Positions 26,374 through 36,316 of a stretch of 64,000 nucleotides of DNA are shown here, piece after piece. Position numbers and translations under genes: made by a program. Source of the stretch: Paenibacillus tianjinensis (GTDB taxonomy: Bacteria; Bacillota; Bacilli; Paenibacillales; Paenibacillaceae); contig NZ_CP070969.1 in the NCBI RefSeq assembly GCF_017086365.1, forward strand, positions 806,001 to 870,000, read 5' to 3'. The notes under the pieces are model-generated. The model had not been told where the DNA came from, did not search any database, and saw nothing but the letters and a program-made list of their open reading frames with translations. Each line of letters opens with the position of its first letter. Within the stretch, counting starts at the first letter, position 1.

Positions 26374-27192
26374 ATGTTGAACAGATGGGGAAAAGTATTG
26401 CTGGTGGGAGTGGCCGTAGTGTTGGGCCTGGCTGGCTGTGCCAAAGATGGCACTGTGAAGGAAAGCCCGGAGCAAGAAGTGGCAGTGCCTACAGCAGAAG
26501 AGTTAATTGCGAAAATAACGGAAGCCGGCGAAGGGCTTAGCAGTTTCGTTCAGGAGTCGCAGACCTGGTCAAATATACATATGGCACAGAGCGAAAAGAA
26601 GGACCTGCAGTCTTCGGAGACGAATTCGACCACTGAGGTTGTGCTGAGCCCGCTGCAAATGCATCAGGCCAGCCGGATCAAATTATCAGGAAAAGGTGAA
26701 CAGCTTATTGAGCAATATTACACTGATAACAGGCTGTTCATATCTATGGACGGACATTGGCGTGAAATGCCTAAGGATATATCCGGCAATATTGGGGGCA
26801 TCGTGCTGCAGTCGGCCAGCCCCAGGGAGCGGATGGAGCAGCTTAAAACAATTCTTCCTTATTTGAAGGTAACAGAGGAAGGCGATGACTATGTACTGAG
26901 CGCCCGGGCATCCGGTGACCAAATGAAGGATTTTACAGCCTATTACCGGGTTCAGTACAGCAGTGTAGAGTTACCTGACCAGGAGATATCTGCTGTGAAG
27001 AGTATGAGCACAACGTACTGTGTTAACAAACAGACCTACCTGCCGACCCGGACAGAAGATGAAATGGTGACCGACAACAGAACTGGCGGGTATGGGATGT
27101 ACACGGAGACGAGGATGAAGACAACCATAGGGAAGTATAATACCCTTTCCAAGATTGAAATTCCGGAAGAAGTGCTGAATGTACAGCGGTAA
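26374..27192 (+). CDS. membrane-anchored lipoprotein, LolA-like (DUF6612-type)
   Basis: A 272-residue lipoprotein. The signal peptide ends at LAGC (Cys22). The rest resembles the LolA/LppX-like fold typical of Bacillales lipoproteins that begin with AEELIAKITEAGEGLSSF and continue with long antiparallel strands; the stretch TDNRLFISMDGHWREMP is typical. Such proteins may bind hydrophobic molecules at the outer face of the membrane, but no function is proven. The ribosome site GGGAGGACGGC is directly upstream. The gene is a single transcription unit. Confidence 0.8.
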   Translation: MLNRWGKVLLVGVAVVLGLAGCAKDGTVKESPEQEVAVPTAEELIAKITEAGEGLSSFVQESQTWSNIHMAQSEKKDLQSSETNSTTEVVLSPLQMHQASRIKLSGKGEQLIEQYYTDNRLFISMDGHWREMPKDISGNIGGIVLQSASPRERMEQLKTILPYLKVTEEGDDYVLSARASGDQMKDFTAYYRVQYSSVELPDQEISAVKSMSTTYCVNKQTYLPTRTEDEMVTDNRTGGYGMYTETRMKTTIGKYNTLSKIEIPEEVLNVQR

Positions 27193-27221
27193 AATCTTAA
27201 TACCGGGTATTCATATAAAAG

Positions 27222-27272
27222 AAACGCTCGTACAGGCAGGAGAGTTTGACATTCCTGCCCGGTACGAGCGTT
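27222..27272 (-). terminator. terminator of the chemoreceptor gene
   Basis: AACGCTCGTAC pairs with GTACGAGCGTT at 27223-27233 and 27262-27272, with inner pairing CAGGCAGG/CCTGCC; on the minus strand TTTCTTTT follows. Confidence 0.7.
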
Positions 27273-27281
27273 GTACTTGGA

Positions 27282-29276
27282 TTAGAGCTTAAAGCTCTCC
27301 ACAATGAGAGAGAGTTCCTCGGCTGTATGGGACAAATGGTCAGCCGAAGCGGAGATCTGCTCCATCGAAGCAAGCTGCTCCTCGATGGCGGCGGAAACGT
27401 TCTGAGTGCCGCCGGAGTTCTCACCGGCTATCGCGATGACATTCTGAAGAGACGACGCCATCCGTGAGGACTGTTCGGCAATCTCTGAAGTAATACCGCG
27501 CAGGACGCTGCTCATTTCTGCCAGTGGATTTACAGCCTGTAAAATACTTTTGAAATTATGATCGGATTCTTCAACAACCTCAATGCCTTTGCGGACCTCA
27601 TCGGCTGTTGTTTTCATAGAGGATACCGCAGCTGAAGTCCCTGTCTGTATCTGATCAACGAGCGTTCTGATGGACTGGGTGGATTGGGCGGTTTGTTCAG
27701 ATAATTTACGGATCTCAGCGGCAACAACAGCGAATCCCCGGCCATGCTCACCAGCGCGGGACGCCTCAATGCTGGCATTCAGTGCAAGCAGATTGGTCTG
27801 CGAAGAGATTTCATGAATCACCTTGATAATTTCACTGATCTCATGCGATTGTCTGTTTAATCCCCCGATAATCAGCGACTGCTGTTCGGTACTGCTCTGA
27901 ATAGCGCTCATCTGGTTGACGACATGCTGCACACCGGTGCTTCCGGCAAGCGAGATTGCCCCGGCTTGGCTCGTGAGCTCGTCCAGTTGGGTCACATAGC
28001 TGTCAATTTCATTCATCCGCTCCGTAATAGAGGAGATCACTTCATGATTCTCGACGAGCAGATTTTCTTGCTGATTGGCACCTACATGGATATTCTCCGC
28101 TGACTCCGCGATATGCTCGGCGGCATGTGTAGCTTGGCCGGCACTTGCGCTCAGCTCCTGTGAAGAGGCAGCCAGAGTCAGGGAAGCACCATGAATTCTG
28201 TTCATGCTCTTGTGGATATTCTCTGCCATAGCGTTGAAACTGCGGCTCAAGAGGCCGAGTTCATCTTTGCCCGTGAGCGGAATCCGCACCGATAAATCCC
28301 CGTTGCTGATCGTATCCGCTGTGACGAGCATAATTTTGAGTGTCCGGACCAGGCGGATGAGGATAAATGAGATCAGGAATCCGGCAATGATAACGGAGAT
28401 GCTCACTACAAGCAGTGTATGGTTAAGGATAGGACGGGCTTCCTCCGTGAATTCCTTGTTATACATCACACCGCCGATTTTCCAACCGGTCATTGGATTA
28501 GAGACGAAGGACATGGACTCCTCCTCACCGTCCGCAGTGAAATTAAATTGTCCGCTATCTCCGGCAAAGAGATTGCCGATCCAGGCTGCCTTGACGGCTT
28601 CTCCGCTCTGAAGAGTAGGGTGGAAGACCAGCTTTTGAGCATTATCAACAATTAATGCGTAACCATTTTTGCCGATTTTGACAGTATCCGCAATTGCCGT
28701 CAGTTCATCGATCTTAACTTCGGTCCGCACAACACCGCTGGCATCAGACACTGCCTTTGACAAGCCGATAACAAAGTCACCTGTTATTGCGGATATGTAA
28801 GGAGAGGATACATGAACCTCCGAGTTCTCCATAGCGGCAGTGAACCACTCTTGCTCGCGGAAGTCGCCTTCGCCGGCCCATTCCTTCCCCTGAACATTGC
28901 GGTAATAGCCGTCTTCGGCGGCAAACTCGATACTGGACATCATCGGATGTGTCTTATAGAACGGATCCAGAATGCCTCTTTGAAGCGTGGCATCCGGTCC
29001 GGTATACACGGATGAGCTAATTAAACCGGACAAATAATTGGTGTTCGCGATTTCAGCTGAAGTGAATTGAGTGATTACGGCGTTCAATAGCTCAACATTT
29101 TGTTTCGCACCGCCGTTCATTTGATCGCTGATTTCTGTTTTGGCTGTTTGATATGACAGAATACTGACAGCGAGCACCGGAGCAAGCAATACAACAGCAA
29201 ATGTTAGAGTAAGCTTGGTGCGCAGCGACATGTTTGTTTGCAGCCGGGGAATGCGGAACTTCGAAAAAATAGACAT
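27282..29276 (-). CDS. methyl-accepting chemotaxis protein
   Basis: A 664-residue chemoreceptor. One membrane helix near residues 20-42 and another near 285-305 flank an extracellular dCache-type sensor. A HAMP domain follows, and then the long cytoplasmic coiled coil. The signalling hairpin tip is visible as [21 protein letters not shown] and [18 protein letters not shown]. It would control CheA activity at the cell pole. It is a single gene with its own terminator; the ribosome site is GGGAGGTC. The ligand is unknown. A cre-like site lies ~90 bp upstream, which may link it to carbon supply. Confidence 0.95.
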   Translation of the reverse strand: MSIFSKFRIPRLQTNMSLRTKLTLTFAVVLLAPVLAVSILSYQTAKTEISDQMNGGAKQNVELLNAVITQFTSAEIANTNYLSGLISSSVYTGPDATLQRGILDPFYKTHPMMSSIEFAAEDGYYRNVQGKEWAGEGDFREQEWFTAAMENSEVHVSSPYISAITGDFVIGLSKAVSDASGVVRTEVKIDELTAIADTVKIGKNGYALIVDNAQKLVFHPTLQSGEAVKAAWIGNLFAGDSGQFNFTADGEEESMSFVSNPMTGWKIGGVMYNKEFTEEARPILNHTLLVVSISVIIAGFLISFILIRLVRTLKIMLVTADTISNGDLSVRIPLTGKDELGLLSRSFNAMAENIHKSMNRIHGASLTLAASSQELSASAGQATHAAEHIAESAENIHVGANQQENLLVENHEVISSITERMNEIDSYVTQLDELTSQAGAISLAGSTGVQHVVNQMSAIQSSTEQQSLIIGGLNRQSHEISEIIKVIHEISSQTNLLALNASIEASRAGEHGRGFAVVAAEIRKLSEQTAQSTQSIRTLVDQIQTGTSAAVSSMKTTADEVRKGIEVVEESDHNFKSILQAVNPLAEMSSVLRGITSEIAEQSSRMASSLQNVIAIAGENSGGTQNVSAAIEEQLASMEQISASADHLSHTAEELSLIVESFKL

Positions 29277-29280
29277 AATG

Positions 29281-29589
29281 ACCTCCCAATGATGTGCTTT
29301 ATTATTTATATATATAAAATAAAACCTGAGAGAGAAGATAAAGTGAATTCAGGCTTCACTTATTTAAAGCGTTTTCAATATTGTCGTTATTCTAACCCGT
29401 TTCTTCTTTGAATCCCTGTAAATATTGTGATATTTAAGTATTTTCATAGGATTTTGATAAAGTTTGAGCTTGTTTAATACCTCCAGTTGAGTAAAGGCTA
29501 ATATATATCATAAACTGTAATATTTCATATGATATTAAATAAATAAATAAAATACAATAATAAAATTCATAACCTATAAATTATGAAGA
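29281..29589. other. AT-rich intergenic region without a gene
   Basis: About 310 bp of very AT-rich DNA between the start of the chemoreceptor gene and a terminator. I see no supported open reading frame on either strand. Runs such as TTTATATATATAAAATAAAA near 29308 and AAATAAATAAATAAAATAC near 29537 are low complexity. It should hold the chemoreceptor promoter. Confidence 0.6.
29364..29377. promoter_or_regulatory. cre-like site upstream of the chemoreceptor gene
   Basis: TTAAAGCGTTTTCA differs by one base from the CcpA catabolite-response consensus TGWNANCGNTNWCA. It lies 88 bp upstream of the chemoreceptor start. The consensus is loose, so chance is possible. Confidence 0.3.
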
Positions 29590-29636
29590 AAGCCTGCAGG
29601 CCCCCAATGAAGATTGCGGGGCTTGCAGGCTTGTTT
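29590..29636. terminator. intrinsic terminator after the 165-residue gene
   Basis: AGCCTGCAGGCCCC pairs with GGGGCTTGCAGGCT with one mismatch. On the minus strand it is followed by TTTCTTC, and on the plus strand by TTGTTTT. Confidence 0.7.
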
Positions 29637-29664
29637 TAAGGCTACAATCATTTGAGAATACATG

Positions 29665-30162
29665 TTATTGCACGCCAGGAGTAAATCCTTCTTCCGCCAG
29701 ATACTCGTGGGCTTCCTCAAGGGTTTCGAAGGCCATTTCCAGCTGAAGTCCGGCATAGAGATACCATAAGTCTTCTTCGAATCTCAGACTAAGGCTGTTG
29801 CCTTCCTCATTCATCCAAAGGGTCTCAGCCGGGTCTGCTGCCGGTTTCTTCTTGCGTTTACTAGGCGCAGGAGCTTCCGGAATGTACATGGTCAAGGAGG
29901 CAATGGATGCCTCAATCAGCTCCCGCAGTCCGGCTTCGGAATAATCGCGGATATTTACAAGACCCTTGTTATCCGTTTCATAGCCCCGCAGCAGCCCTGC
30001 GTATACAAAGCCGTTGCCGTTGGGATGAAGATGGGAAGCAACGGTTTTTTTGTCATGCCGGCTGCCTTCGAAATGGTAGTTCACCCGGCCAAGCGAGACA
30101 TTCCTCCGCTCAAGCTCTGGATAGGAATCAAATATCGCCAATTTCTGTTCAAAAGTTAGCAT
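29665..30162 (-). CDS. hypothetical protein
   Basis: A 165-residue cytoplasmic protein I do not recognise. It starts MLTFEQKLAIFDSYPELERR; the ATG at 30162 has GGAGG six nt upstream, so the longer frame is not used. Residues ~20-85 look like a compact DNA- or partner-binding alpha/beta domain (VNYHFEGSRHDKKTVASHLH, then GNGFVYAG). A basic linker SKRKKKPAAD separates it from an acidic C-terminal half. No membrane segment is seen. It lies between a terminator and a sensor kinase gene that is read in the same direction. Confidence 0.65.
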   Translation of the reverse strand: MLTFEQKLAIFDSYPELERRNVSLGRVNYHFEGSRHDKKTVASHLHPNGNGFVYAGLLRGYETDNKGLVNIRDYSEAGLRELIEASIASLTMYIPEAPAPSKRKKKPAADPAETLWMNEEGNSLSLRFEEDLWYLYAGLQLEMAFETLEEAHEYLAEEGFTPGVQ

Positions 30163-30269
30163 ATACAGCCTCCGGTTCACGGTTCTCGTTAAAGTTATTG
30201 TCAAATCGGTGCAAGTGATTATACCACGTTGACGGCCCGCGGGACTACAGCTGCCGCTTCGCTACTGGT

Positions 30270-31679
30270 TTAAGCATGGAGCGGCAGGATCAGCTCGAAG
30301 GTGGAGCCTTGGGCGGGACTGCTTCCCAGCACCAGGCTTCCGCCCATCGCTTCGGCCAGCAGACGGCTGAAGGTCAGGCCCAGCCCCAGGCCGCGAAGTG
30401 TGCTCTGCTTGTCACTGCTGCGGAAGAACGCTTCGAAGATTCTGCCGCTGATGTCCGGCGAAATGCCCGGCCCGTTATCGGTGACGGTAATTTCGGCATA
30501 TCCCTGCGGAATGGCGGCCAGGCTAATGGTCAGCTGGAGATTTTGTCCCGGAAGTGCAGCCTGTACGCTGTTGTTCAGCAGATTTACGATGATCTGCTGG
30601 AGGCGCAGGGGATCTCCCCGCACATAGAGCGGCTTCTCGGGCAGCTGAAGCACCGGTTCACTGACCGATTCACACTGGGTAAGCTTCCACTGGTAGACGA
30701 TCTCCGCCAGCAGCGGAGCGGCATCCAGCCGGTCATGCCGGACGGCCACGATGCCGGCGGTCAGGGCATTGTAATCCAGCAGATCGGCCACCATGCGCTG
30801 CAGCCGGCCCGCCTCCTTCAGGGCGATGTCGAGGAATTCTTCGGCTTCATCGCCTTCAACCACACCCTCTCGGACGGCATGAACCAGTCCTTTGATGGAC
30901 GTGACTGGTGTTTTCAGCTCATGAGAAACTCCGGCCAGCATAACCGCCCTGGACTGCTCGAATTGCTGCAGCTTGCCAGACATCTCCTGGAAGGAGAGCA
31001 GCAGCTCATGGATTTCCCGCTCTTTGGCCCCTGTGTCCAGAATAATATTGTACTCCCCGCTGCTAATCTGTGACGCTGCGGCAGCTACCCGCTGAATGGG
31101 CTTTGCCAGCTTGCTTGACAAGAGGTAGATGGTCAGCCAGCTCAGGATGATCAGGAACAGAATCAGAACGGAGAAGAAGGTAATCTCCTCCTGGGGGATA
31201 TGGCGCAGCGAACGTTTGGACTGGAGGACGACAACCTGCCCCAGGGTTTCGCGGCCATGCTGAATTTGGGCCACCGCGGCCTTGAATTCCGGACTTCGCG
31301 AGCCGGACAGCGTGTCATTAAGCTTATGGTTCATCTCTTCCTGGGTCAGGGACGGCTCAGAGAAGAGCAGTTTACCCTCCGGGTCCGTAATAATCACGCA
31401 CATTTCCAGCGTTAATTTGAAGAAGCGCTTGCGGTCTTCCACCAGCTTGGCCAAGGTTGGGCTGATCTGCATGGTTCCGTCGCTGCTGACACTGCGGTCT
31501 GCAATCTCCTGGGCGAGCAGTGCGGTGGTCTGCATGCGGTTGTTCATCGCCTCCTGCTGAATCCACCAGAAAGTTACCAGTGCCGTGAGCAGAAGCCCAA
31601 TGCTGATAATAATCAGATAGCGGAGCGTCCAGTAGGAGAGGATGGAGGTACGTCTCGGCGGCTGCTTCATACGGTCCAT
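30270..31679 (-). CDS. sensor histidine kinase with HAMP domain
   Basis: A 469-residue membrane kinase. Two membrane helices (residues ~18-40 and ~170-190) flank an extracellular sensor loop. A HAMP domain follows (KLAKPIQRVAAAASQISSGE). The phospho-acceptor His is in VMLAGVSHELKTPVTSIKG, then N-box QQIIVNLLNNSVQAA, G1 VTDNGPGIS and G2 RGLGLGLTFSRLL. It phosphorylates the OmpR-type regulator encoded immediately upstream; the two genes overlap by 13 bp. The signal is unknown. Confidence 0.95.
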   Translation of the reverse strand: MDRMKQPPRRTSILSYWTLRYLIIISIGLLLTALVTFWWIQQEAMNNRMQTTALLAQEIADRSVSSDGTMQISPTLAKLVEDRKRFFKLTLEMCVIITDPEGKLLFSEPSLTQEEMNHKLNDTLSGSRSPEFKAAVAQIQHGRETLGQVVVLQSKRSLRHIPQEEITFFSVLILFLIILSWLTIYLLSSKLAKPIQRVAAAASQISSGEYNIILDTGAKEREIHELLLSFQEMSGKLQQFEQSRAVMLAGVSHELKTPVTSIKGLVHAVREGVVEGDEAEEFLDIALKEAGRLQRMVADLLDYNALTAGIVAVRHDRLDAAPLLAEIVYQWKLTQCESVSEPVLQLPEKPLYVRGDPLRLQQIIVNLLNNSVQAALPGQNLQLTISLAAIPQGYAEITVTDNGPGISPDISGRIFEAFFRSSDKQSTLRGLGLGLTFSRLLAEAMGGSLVLGSSPAQGSTFELILPLHA

Positions 31680-32347
31680 AACTGGTACCCCGTCCCTCGC
31701 AGCGTGCGGATCTCCCCTTCTTCAGCCGGCCAGTGCGAGAGCGCCTGGCGCAGTCTCTTGATGGACAGATCGACAGCCCGGTCGCTGCCTTCATAGTCCA
31801 TCTCCCACACCAGCTCAATCAGCTGGTCTCTGGTGCAGATCTGATTTGGACGCTCGGCCAGGAACAGCAGGACGGACATATCGCGCGGGCTTAGACTGAC
31901 CTCAGCGTTATTCAGGAAGACGCTGCGGGCGCTGAAATCGACAAACAGGCTGCCGAAGTGGCGTTTGCCGCTGCCGTCCGACCACTGGGAAGGACGGCGC
32001 AGCACGGCGTTCACCCGGGCTACAACCTCTTCGGGGATGAACGGCTTGGACATATAATCGTCGGCACCGCCGTCGAGTCCGGCCAGCCGGTCCTTAATGC
32101 CGTCCCGGGCAGTGAGCATGATGACGGGACAGCTGCTGATTTTGCGGATCTGGCCCAGCAGTTCAAAGCCGTCCATGTTCGGCAGCATAATGTCGAGCAA
32201 TATAAGGGAAGGGGGCGATGCCCCGAAAATTTCAAGTGCGGCTGCCCCGTCGGCGGCATGGGTAACCTGGAAGCCGGCTTTTTTCAGATAGGCGCCTAGC
32301 ACACGGGCAATCGCAGCCTCATCTTCAACGATCAGAATGGATTTCAT
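31667..32347 (-). CDS. OmpR/PhoB-family response regulator
   Basis: A 226-residue regulator. The receiver domain begins MKSILIVEDEAAIARVLG, with phospho-acceptor Asp in SLILLDIMLPNMDGF and the switch Lys in ADDYMSKPF. The C-terminal winged helix shows LIELVWEMDYEGSDRAVDLS and IRTLRGTGYQL. The start at 32347 follows AAAGGAGG and matches the family's N-terminus; the open frame to 32539 is not coding. It pairs with the kinase downstream and is divergent from a YceI-type gene, a likely target. Confidence 0.95.
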   Translation of the reverse strand: MKSILIVEDEAAIARVLGAYLKKAGFQVTHAADGAAALEIFGASPPSLILLDIMLPNMDGFELLGQIRKISSCPVIMLTARDGIKDRLAGLDGGADDYMSKPFIPEEVVARVNAVLRRPSQWSDGSGKRHFGSLFVDFSARSVFLNNAEVSLSPRDMSVLLFLAERPNQICTRDQLIELVWEMDYEGSDRAVDLSIKRLRQALSHWPAEEGEIRTLRGTGYQLWTV

Positions 32348-32484
32348 GGAAAACAAGCCTCCTTTAGCGGACATTTTACCACAGAACACCGGGCGGTGCT
32401 TTGACTTATTCCCGACATATTGCTTTGTTAGAATGGGAGCTAGCCGGACAAGGCAGAGAAAAATTTTAAATGGAGGGAATAAGG

Positions 32485-33201
32485 ATGAAGAAGAAAACAT
32501 GGGTGTGGGCAGCCACAGGCGTTGTAATCGTGGGGGCAATCACAGCATTTACGTTACTGAACAACAGCCTGGGCAATAACGTGGAAATCGAGTCCGTCAT
32601 TCCTGCACAGGAACAGGGAACGAATAACTCGGGAACGGGAGTAGCGAATGCGGCGGCGGCAACAGGCGCTGCAGTTACATCAGAACAATTAAACGGTGCC
32701 TGGAATATTGCCGACACTTCGAAAGTATACTGGTCGGTTACGACCTCCAAAGAAACGGTCAATTTCGTAGATGCTTCCGTTCAAGGGACATGGAATGTCA
32801 ATCTGGATGACTCAGCCTCCATGACAGGCAAAGGTTCGATAGAGATGAGTGCGCTGGATTCCGGAGAAGGACAACGGGACGAGCATGTAAAAAGCGCGGA
32901 TTTCCTGAATGTAGAAGAGTTCCCGCAGTCGACATTTACGGTGAGCTCCTTCTCTGAGCTGCCGGCGGAATGGACGGAAGGGACTGCGGTGCCGGTACAG
33001 ATGACGGGTACGCTTACCGTAAAAGGAATAGAGAAAGAGGTTACCTTCGATTCGCAGGCAGTGTACAGCGGTGGACAGCTTATGCTGTCGGGGACGACAA
33101 CCGTAACCTTTGCAGACTTCGGTATGAAGAACCCGCACTCGATCGTGCTGGATACTGAGAATGATCTTGAAGTGCGTCTGGAGCTTGTGCTAAGCAAGTA
33201 A
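32485..33201 (+). CDS. YceI-family lipocalin-like protein, membrane-anchored
   Basis: A 238-residue protein with an N-terminal membrane anchor or uncleaved signal (residues ~5-25, WVWAATGVVIVGAITAFTLL), a Thr/Asn/Ala-rich linker, and a C-terminal YceI domain (residues ~65-238). The YceI pattern is NGAWNIADTSKVYWSV, then RDEHVKSADFLNVEEFPQST and TGTLTVKGIEKEVTF. This fold binds polyisoprenoid or amphiphilic molecules in an extended beta-barrel. It acts outside the cell membrane. It starts with GGAGGG seven nt before the ATG, divergent from the two-component pair. Confidence 0.9.
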   Translation: MKKKTWVWAATGVVIVGAITAFTLLNNSLGNNVEIESVIPAQEQGTNNSGTGVANAAAATGAAVTSEQLNGAWNIADTSKVYWSVTTSKETVNFVDASVQGTWNVNLDDSASMTGKGSIEMSALDSGEGQRDEHVKSADFLNVEEFPQSTFTVSSFSELPAEWTEGTAVPVQMTGTLTVKGIEKEVTFDSQAVYSGGQLMLSGTTTVTFADFGMKNPHSIVLDTENDLEVRLELVLSK

Positions 33202-33260
33202 TATAGTGAGCAGGCCAAATATAAAAAGCTTCTACCCATTACAAATTCGCTATTATCAGC

Positions 33261-33300
33261 AAAACAAGCTCATTCCGTTTATGGAATGAGCTTGTTTTTT
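33261..33300. terminator. bidirectional terminator between YceI and PBP genes
   Basis: AAAACAAGCTCATTCC pairs perfectly with GGAATGAGCTTGTTTT around a six-base loop, with A-run before and T-run after. Confidence 0.9.
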
Positions 33301-33302
33301 GT

Positions 33303-35399
33303 TCACTGCTTAGTTTCATCCTTCACAGGCGGAATATTCTTCTTCGGTGTTCCATCAAGGCCGTATTCCCAATCATAGGCGTCAAAAATTTTGCGGGCAA
33401 CGGGTGCGGCGCTGTTGGAACCGAATCCCCCTTCGGGAATGACAACGGCGACGGCCAGCTTGGGATTCTCGCGGGGGGCGAAGGCGATGAAGACGCCGTT
33501 GTCCGCCAGGTAACTGCTCTTTTTAACCGTATATTGCTGCTGGGAGGTACCGGTTTTACGTGCAAAGTCATAAGGGAAATCCTCGAATGCACTCACAGAG
33601 GTGTTCATACCCTTGATGACCTCACGCCAGTATGCTTTGTCGAACTTCACTTCGTTCAGCACTTCTCTGCCGAAGGTCTTGACGATATTGCCGGACTGAT
33701 CTGTGATTTTGCTGACAAGCTGTGGCTTGATCCGGACTCCCTGGTTCGCCAGCGTGGAGGCATACTGGGCCAGCTGCAGCGCCGTGTAGCGGCCTTGCTG
33801 CCCGAATGACGCAAAGACCAGCGCTGACTGGGCGCTACCGCTTTTTGCCTCTTTCACATAGTTGATCAGGCCTTTATGCTCATTCGGCAGTCCGCTGCCC
33901 GGCCGCTCCCCCAGCCCGAACTCCCTCATGTATTTATCCCAGACATTGACTCCCTCAGAGCCGTACTTCTCATAGAGTTTTTTGCCGACCATATCGATCA
34001 TGAAGACGTTGGAGGACTTCTCTATGGCTTCAGCCGGAGAATTGAAAAATCCGTAGGCATGGCCGCCTGCGTTGCGGACGGTAGTCTCATATCCGGCTCT
34101 GCCGAAGGTTGTGCTGCCTTTGTCGGTATAGGTTGTACGTGTTGTAATGAACCCTTCGTTCAGGCCGATCAATACGGTCAGCGGCTTGATCACTGAACCG
34201 AGGAATACAGCAGAATCGAAATTGTGCCCGGAGCGTCCGGAGGAAATTGGGGTGACGGTACCGTTCTGATAATTCAATTGAATCTCGTTATATATCTCTT
34301 TTGGCAGAGTGCCTGAAGTCCATATATTGGTGTCATAATCCTCCATGCTGGCCATTGCCACAATATTGCCGGTATCGACTTCCATGGCAACGGCGTAGCC
34401 GGTCTTGGCATCAGGGTGAACCTTGCCCTGCACCGGATGGCTGTGTACCCATTTAATCTGATCCAGAATCGCCTGCTCCGTCTTTAGCTGAACGTTCTTA
34501 TCGATGGTGGTCCATACATCATTGCCTTTGACAGGAGGTACAATGGCTTCAATACCCTCGGCCATATTCTTGGCATTAACACCTACGGTCAGGTAGCCGT
34601 TGCGCCCGCGCAGCTCCCGCTGATACTGCAGCTCAAGGCCGTCGAAACCGACGAATTCATCATCCCTGTACGCCAGGCCGGGGTCAGCGTCCTTTCTCAT
34701 GGCAGCCTGAATGTTCAGATAGATATCAAGGCTCTCTTTCGATTTCTTAAAAGGCTTGATATATCCGACCGTCTGTACAGCTACTGTGTCCGGATCATAG
34801 TGGCGCTCATCCTCCTCGCTGACGGTGAGATTCGGATACTTGTCCTTATGCTCCATGAAGTAGGCAATTTCCTCTTTAACCAGACCGCGTTTGATCGGCC
34901 GCAGCATGAAGCCCGAATAGACTTTGGAGTCGAGGTCCATGGCTTTCAGCACAGCATCCTTCGTAATCACTTCATCTTCCGGCACCTTGGCCCCGTATTT
35001 GGCGAAATCGGCAGCAAGGTCGGCGGCAAGCTGATTAGCTTTGGTGGTAGCTTCGGGCGACCGTGAGGTTAATTTGGTTGTTTTGTCCGTTACGGTTTCC
35101 GTATAGTCAGTGGTCAAGGAGAAATAAAGCGTTTGCACCGAGGTGGAATAGGCCAGCTTTTCTCCGCCCTTTGCCAAAATATTTCCGCGTATCGAAGCAA
35201 GCGGCACGTTTTTGGTATCCCGGCTCGTTTCGACCTCGGTGAGCGTGGGTCCCTCAACAAACTGTAGAATGGCAAGACGGACAATAATAATGCAGAATAT
35301 AATAAAAGTGCCGAAGAAAAATATATTGATGCGCAGACTAAGCGACGGGTTCGCGCTCTGTTCCTCATTCCTGCCATCCGGTCTGAAAATAGATTTCAC
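33303..35399 (-). CDS. class B penicillin-binding protein (transpeptidase)
   Basis: A 698-residue monofunctional transpeptidase that cross-links peptidoglycan outside the membrane. A single N-terminal membrane helix (residues ~25-47) anchors it. A PBP dimer domain follows. The transpeptidase motifs are S402-VIK, S462-SN and K615-TGT. The dimer-domain insertion and the lack of an obvious PASTA tail fit the PBP2/PbpA/PbpH group for cylindrical growth or spore wall rather than the division protein. It stands alone with its own terminator. The exact paralogue cannot be told. Confidence 0.93.
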   Translation of the reverse strand: MKSIFRPDGRNEEQSANPSLSLRINIFFFGTFIIFCIIIVRLAILQFVEGPTLTEVETSRDTKNVPLASIRGNILAKGGEKLAYSTSVQTLYFSLTTDYTETVTDKTTKLTSRSPEATTKANQLAADLAADFAKYGAKVPEDEVITKDAVLKAMDLDSKVYSGFMLRPIKRGLVKEEIAYFMEHKDKYPNLTVSEEDERHYDPDTVAVQTVGYIKPFKKSKESLDIYLNIQAAMRKDADPGLAYRDDEFVGFDGLELQYQRELRGRNGYLTVGVNAKNMAEGIEAIVPPVKGNDVWTTIDKNVQLKTEQAILDQIKWVHSHPVQGKVHPDAKTGYAVAMEVDTGNIVAMASMEDYDTNIWTSGTLPKEIYNEIQLNYQNGTVTPISSGRSGHNFDSAVFLGSVIKPLTVLIGLNEGFITTRTTYTDKGSTTFGRAGYETTVRNAGGHAYGFFNSPAEAIEKSSNVFMIDMVGKKLYEKYGSEGVNVWDKYMREFGLGERPGSGLPNEHKGLINYVKEAKSGSAQSALVFASFGQQGRYTALQLAQYASTLANQGVRIKPQLVSKITDQSGNIVKTFGREVLNEVKFDKAYWREVIKGMNTSVSAFEDFPYDFARKTGTSQQQYTVKKSSYLADNGVFIAFAPRENPKLAVAVVIPEGGFGSNSAAPVARKIFDAYDWEYGLDGTPKKNIPPVKDETKQ

Positions 35400-35539
35400 G
35401 TTTAGCCTCCCCGAAAACTACATTTATTCTATGGAGCTAGTGAAGAACAGTTAATTAGTATGCAATTCATATTTTACCATATAAAACCACAAAATGGCAT
35501 CTCTCGTAAATGTTGAGTGCCGGTCCGGAGGAGCAAAAA

Positions 35540-35932
35540 ATGAGGATTGAAGTAGCGGCGGCGATTATCCATAATAAAGAAGGACAGGTACTGATCGCCC
35601 GGCGGAAACCAGGCAAAGCGCAGGCAGGACTGTGGGAATTCCCCGGAGGCAAGCTGGAAGCCGGCGAAGATGCCGTGCAGTGTCTGCGCAGAGAGCTAAT
35701 GGAGGAAATGAGGATCGCCATCCGGCCTTATGAAGCATTAGGAAGCCATGAGCATGATTATGGCAGCGTACAGATTACACTGGTAGCCTGGAAGGCAGAG
35801 TATCTGGGCGGAGAGATTGCCTTGAGTGACCATGATGCCTGCAGATGGGTGGAGCGGGGCGAGCTGGCGGAATACGACTTTGCCCCGGCGGATATTCCTT
35901 TTGTAGAGCGCCTGAGGAAGGAGCTTTGCTGA
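35540..35932 (+). CDS. Nudix hydrolase, MutT-like
   Basis: A 130-residue Nudix protein of the CTP pyrophosphohydrolase/MutT type. The N-terminus EVAAAIIHNKEGQVLIARR, then LWEFPGGKLEAGE, match MutT. The Nudix box reads GKLEAGE-x7-RELMEEMRI, so the conserved Gly of the EExG element is Arg; the metal-binding Glu residues are kept. Substrate is likely an oxidised or modified nucleotide. The start at 35540 is chosen for the preceding GGAGGAG; an upstream in-frame start at 35510 has none. It is followed by a MazG-like gene, forming a small nucleotide-sanitation group. Confidence 0.88.
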   Translation: MRIEVAAAIIHNKEGQVLIARRKPGKAQAGLWEFPGGKLEAGEDAVQCLRRELMEEMRIAIRPYEALGSHEHDYGSVQITLVAWKAEYLGGEIALSDHDACRWVERGELAEYDFAPADIPFVERLRKELC

Positions 35933-35965
35933 AGGATAGCCGATTATAGAATGAAAGGCGGCTGA

Positions 35966-36316
35966 TTGATTTTGACCGAGTATTTCAAGCTTGTAAGAGA
36001 TGGTATTCCGGCGCTGATTGCATCGCAGGGGAAGACCTGTGCCACCAGAATACTGGATACTGAGGAATACATAGAGGCACTGCGTGCGAAGCTGCGCGAG
36101 GAAGCAGAGGAGTACTTCAGGGAAGAACAGGACGACCATGCGCTCGAGGAACTGGCAGATATGCTTGAGGTCATCCAGGCATTAGCTGTAATCCATGGCG
36201 GAGACAGTGAGAGGCTGGAGGCGATCCGTGCGGAGAAGGCAGAGCGCCGCGGCGGATTCAAGGACCGTATTTTGCTGCTTCAGACAGAAGGGGCTGCAGC
36301 TGATGTTCAAAAATAA
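35966..36316 (+). CDS. MazG/HisE-like nucleotide pyrophosphohydrolase
   Basis: A 116-residue protein of the all-alpha NTP pyrophosphatase group. It begins with a variant of YNKLVRDGIP (here FKLVRDGIPALIASQG), typical of the short phosphoribosyl-ATP pyrophosphohydrolase-like family, and has the metal motif EEAEEYFREEQDDHALEELAD (ExxE plus ExxD). The start is TTG 35966 or TTG 35972 behind AAAGGCGG. It is 33 bp after the Nudix gene and overlaps the next gene by 14 bp, so the three form an operon. The exact nucleotide is unknown. Confidence 0.85.
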   Translation: MILTEYFKLVRDGIPALIASQGKTCATRILDTEEYIEALRAKLREEAEEYFREEQDDHALEELADMLEVIQALAVIHGGDSERLEAIRAEKAERRGGFKDRILLLQTEGAAADVQK